Shown in pieces: positions 4,901 to 6,010 of a stretch of 6,010 nt of DNA (positions are counted from its first letter, which is position 1; each line of letters opens with the position of its first letter). The stretch is taken from NCBI GenBank assembly GCA_030620895.1, contig JAUXIU010000074.1, forward strand, positions 1-6,010. Reading direction: 5' to 3'. A program made the translations under genes and the position numbers. The notes beneath the pieces are model-generated. The model saw only the letters and a program-made list of their open reading frames with translations. It was not told where the DNA came from and ran no database searches. Source of the stretch: Deltaproteobacteria bacterium. Lineage in GTDB: Bacteria > Desulfobacterota > GWC2-55-46 > S146-70 > JAUXIU01.

Positions 4901-6010
4901 ATGAGGGTCTTGATCATAGACGACGAAGAGTCGATGCGCCATATGCTCTCTGTCATTCTGAAGAAGGAGGGCTGTGATGTGGTCTCTGCAGGGGATGGCA
5001 GTCAGGGGCTTGAGGTTCTGAAGAGAGATGACTTTGACTTTGTACTCTGTGATATAAAGATGCCTACTATGGACGGCCTCGACTTTCTCAAGTCCTTGAA
5101 TTCCCTGGCCCCTGTACCCTGGTCCCTTCCCCCTGTTGTTATCATGATGTCGGCATATGGTACCGTTGATACGGCCATAGAGTGTATGAGGCTGGGGGCC
5201 TATGATTATATATCAAAACCATTTAAGCCAGATGAGATCGTCCTTACCTTAAAGAAGGCAGATGAGAGGGAACGTCTTAAGAGGGAGAATGAAAGGCTCA
5301 AAGATGATATCCGTAAGGAGAGTGATTTTGAGAACATACTTGCCGAGGACCAGAAGATGCTGGAGATATTCGATCTTGTAAAGAAGATATCAAGTTACGA
5401 AACCACTGTTCTAATAACAGGGGAGAGTGGAACCGGGAAGGAGCTTATAGCCAGGGCGGTCCATTTTAATGGCGACAGAAGAGAGGCACTCTTTCTTCCC
5501 GTAAACTGCGGTGCATTCCCCCATAATCTCATTGAAAGCGAGCTCTTTGGTTACGTAAAGGGGGCATTCACAGATGCCACAAGGAATAAGGACGGCCTCT
5601 TCCAGGAGGCGGATGGCGGTACCCTCTTCCTCGATGAGATAGGGGAGTTATCAAAGGACCTGCAGGTGAAACTCCTGAGGGTACTCCAGGAAGGGGAGGT
5701 CAGGCGTATCGGGGATACAAGGTCCGCAAAGGTAGATGTGAGGATAATTGCTGCCACAGCAAAGGACCTCAATGCAGAGGTGAAGGAAGGCCGATTCAGG
5801 GAGGATCTCCTCTATAGACTCAATGTCATACCTATCCACCTGCCACCTCTGAGGGATAGAAAGGGGGATATCCCACTCCTCACCACCTATTTTCTCGAGC
5901 AATTTACCAGGAAGTTTGGCAAGTCCGTAAGGGGGGTATCTGAGAGGGCGATGGAACTACTCCTTAGTTACCGTTGGCCTGGTAATGTAAGGGAGTTGGA
6001 GAATGTTATA
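4901..6010 (+). CDS. NtrC-family sigma54-dependent response regulator (3' end outside window)
   Basis: 370 codons are open to the window edge. This is an enhancer-binding transcription activator that would use ATP hydrolysis to open sigma54 promoters when phosphorylated, presumably by the upstream kinase. The receiver domain (1-120) has the acidic pair Asp7/Asp8, phosphoacceptor Asp51, Ser84 (in MMSAYG) and Lys106 (SKPF). A charged helical linker follows (about 118-142), then the AAA+ domain: Walker A GESGTGKE (174-181), sigma54-contact loop ELFGYVKGAFTDA (214-226), Walker B GTLFLDEIGEL (240-250), arginine-finger region FREDLLYRLN (299-308) and sensor II WPGNVRELENVI (359-370). The C-terminal HTH is beyond the window. 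Two oddities: the usual GAFTGA loop reads GAFTDA, and Asp51 to Ser84 is 33 residues versus 28 in E. coli NtrC, the extra lying where a 7-mer run is encoded (5103-5137). The neighbouring prepilin peptidase makes PilR a candidate identity, not proven. Confidence 0.95.
   Translation, partial: MRVLIIDDEESMRHMLSVILKKEGCDVVSAGDGSQGLEVLKRDDFDFVLCDIKMPTMDGLDFLKSLNSLAPVPWSLPPVVIMMSAYGTVDTAIECMRLGAYDYISKPFKPDEIVLTLKKADERERLKRENERLKDDIRKESDFENILAEDQKMLEIFDLVKKISSYETTVLITGESGTGKELIARAVHFNGDRREALFLPVNCGAFPHNLIESELFGYVKGAFTDATRNKDGLFQEADGGTLFLDEIGELSKDLQVKLLRVLQEGEVRRIGDTRSAKVDVRIIAATAKDLNAEVKEGRFREDLLYRLNVIPIHLPPLRDRKGDIPLLTTYFLEQFTRKFGKSVRGVSERAMELLLSYRWPGNVRELENVI
5103..5137 (+). repeat. Five-unit 7-base tandem repeat inside the receiver-domain coding sequence
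   Basis: Five consecutive 7-mers of the form ccctgnn (units ccctggc, ccctgta, ccctggt, and a variant cccttcc as fourth) lie in the response-regulator gene. They encode the proline-rich segment SLAPVPWSLPPV between receiver helix 3 and strand 4. Thirty-five bases at period 7 do not disrupt the frame. Confidence 0.75.

Noticed and set aside
4745..4942. Minus-strand open frame of 65 codons with a hydrophobic periodic product.
   Set aside because: It reads the complement of the 9-mer array and extends into the regulator gene; its periodic composition comes from the repeats.

Overview
The window looks like a chromosomal segment from an uncultured or little-studied Gram-negative bacterium. Coding is moderate in GC, and the genes use AGG/AGA for arginine and ATA for isoleucine heavily. 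The secA-argJ junction followed by a prepilin peptidase and an NtrC-type two-component pair resembles, from memory, gene order in Desulfobacterota (Geobacter-like); Nitrospirota-like lineages are also possible. The sequence alone does not settle taxonomy. All genes are on the + strand.

Layout. (1) 2-694: the C-terminal 231 codons or so of secA, ending in the SEC-C zinc motif. (2) 694-1908: argJ, whose ATG overlaps the secA stop by one base. (3) 1909-2181: a non-coding stretch made almost wholly of degenerate short tandem repeats with a 7-base period, plus a small patch with a 9-base period. It also contains a 24-bp direct repeat and a 30-bp inverted repeat. (4) 2182-2961: a prepilin peptidase (PilD/GspO family). 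(5) 2949-4484: a membrane sensor histidine kinase overlapping the peptidase gene. (6) 4486-4896: a 411-bp array of about 45 degenerate 9-base units in blocks that switch strand. (7) 4901 to the window end: an NtrC-family sigma54-dependent response regulator, cut off by the window edge after the AAA+ sensor-II region.

How the genes fit together. SecA (protein export) and ArgJ (arginine synthesis) are housekeeping genes that appear co-transcribed. The prepilin peptidase, kinase and regulator look like a second unit. The pairing suggests a PilS/PilR-like role in controlling type IV pili or type II secretion, but no substrate or target is visible, so this is inference from context.

The most notable content is the repeat material. 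Both intergenic gaps consist of short-period degenerate tandem repeats (7-mers and 9-mers) that share an identical 18-bp stretch. One such repeat runs into the end of argJ, another forms the non-homologous leader before the prepilin peptidase, and an in-frame five-unit 7-mer run sits inside the receiver domain of the response regulator, where it coincides with about five extra residues. This suggests an active or recent process that generates short-period repeats and occasionally enters coding sequence.
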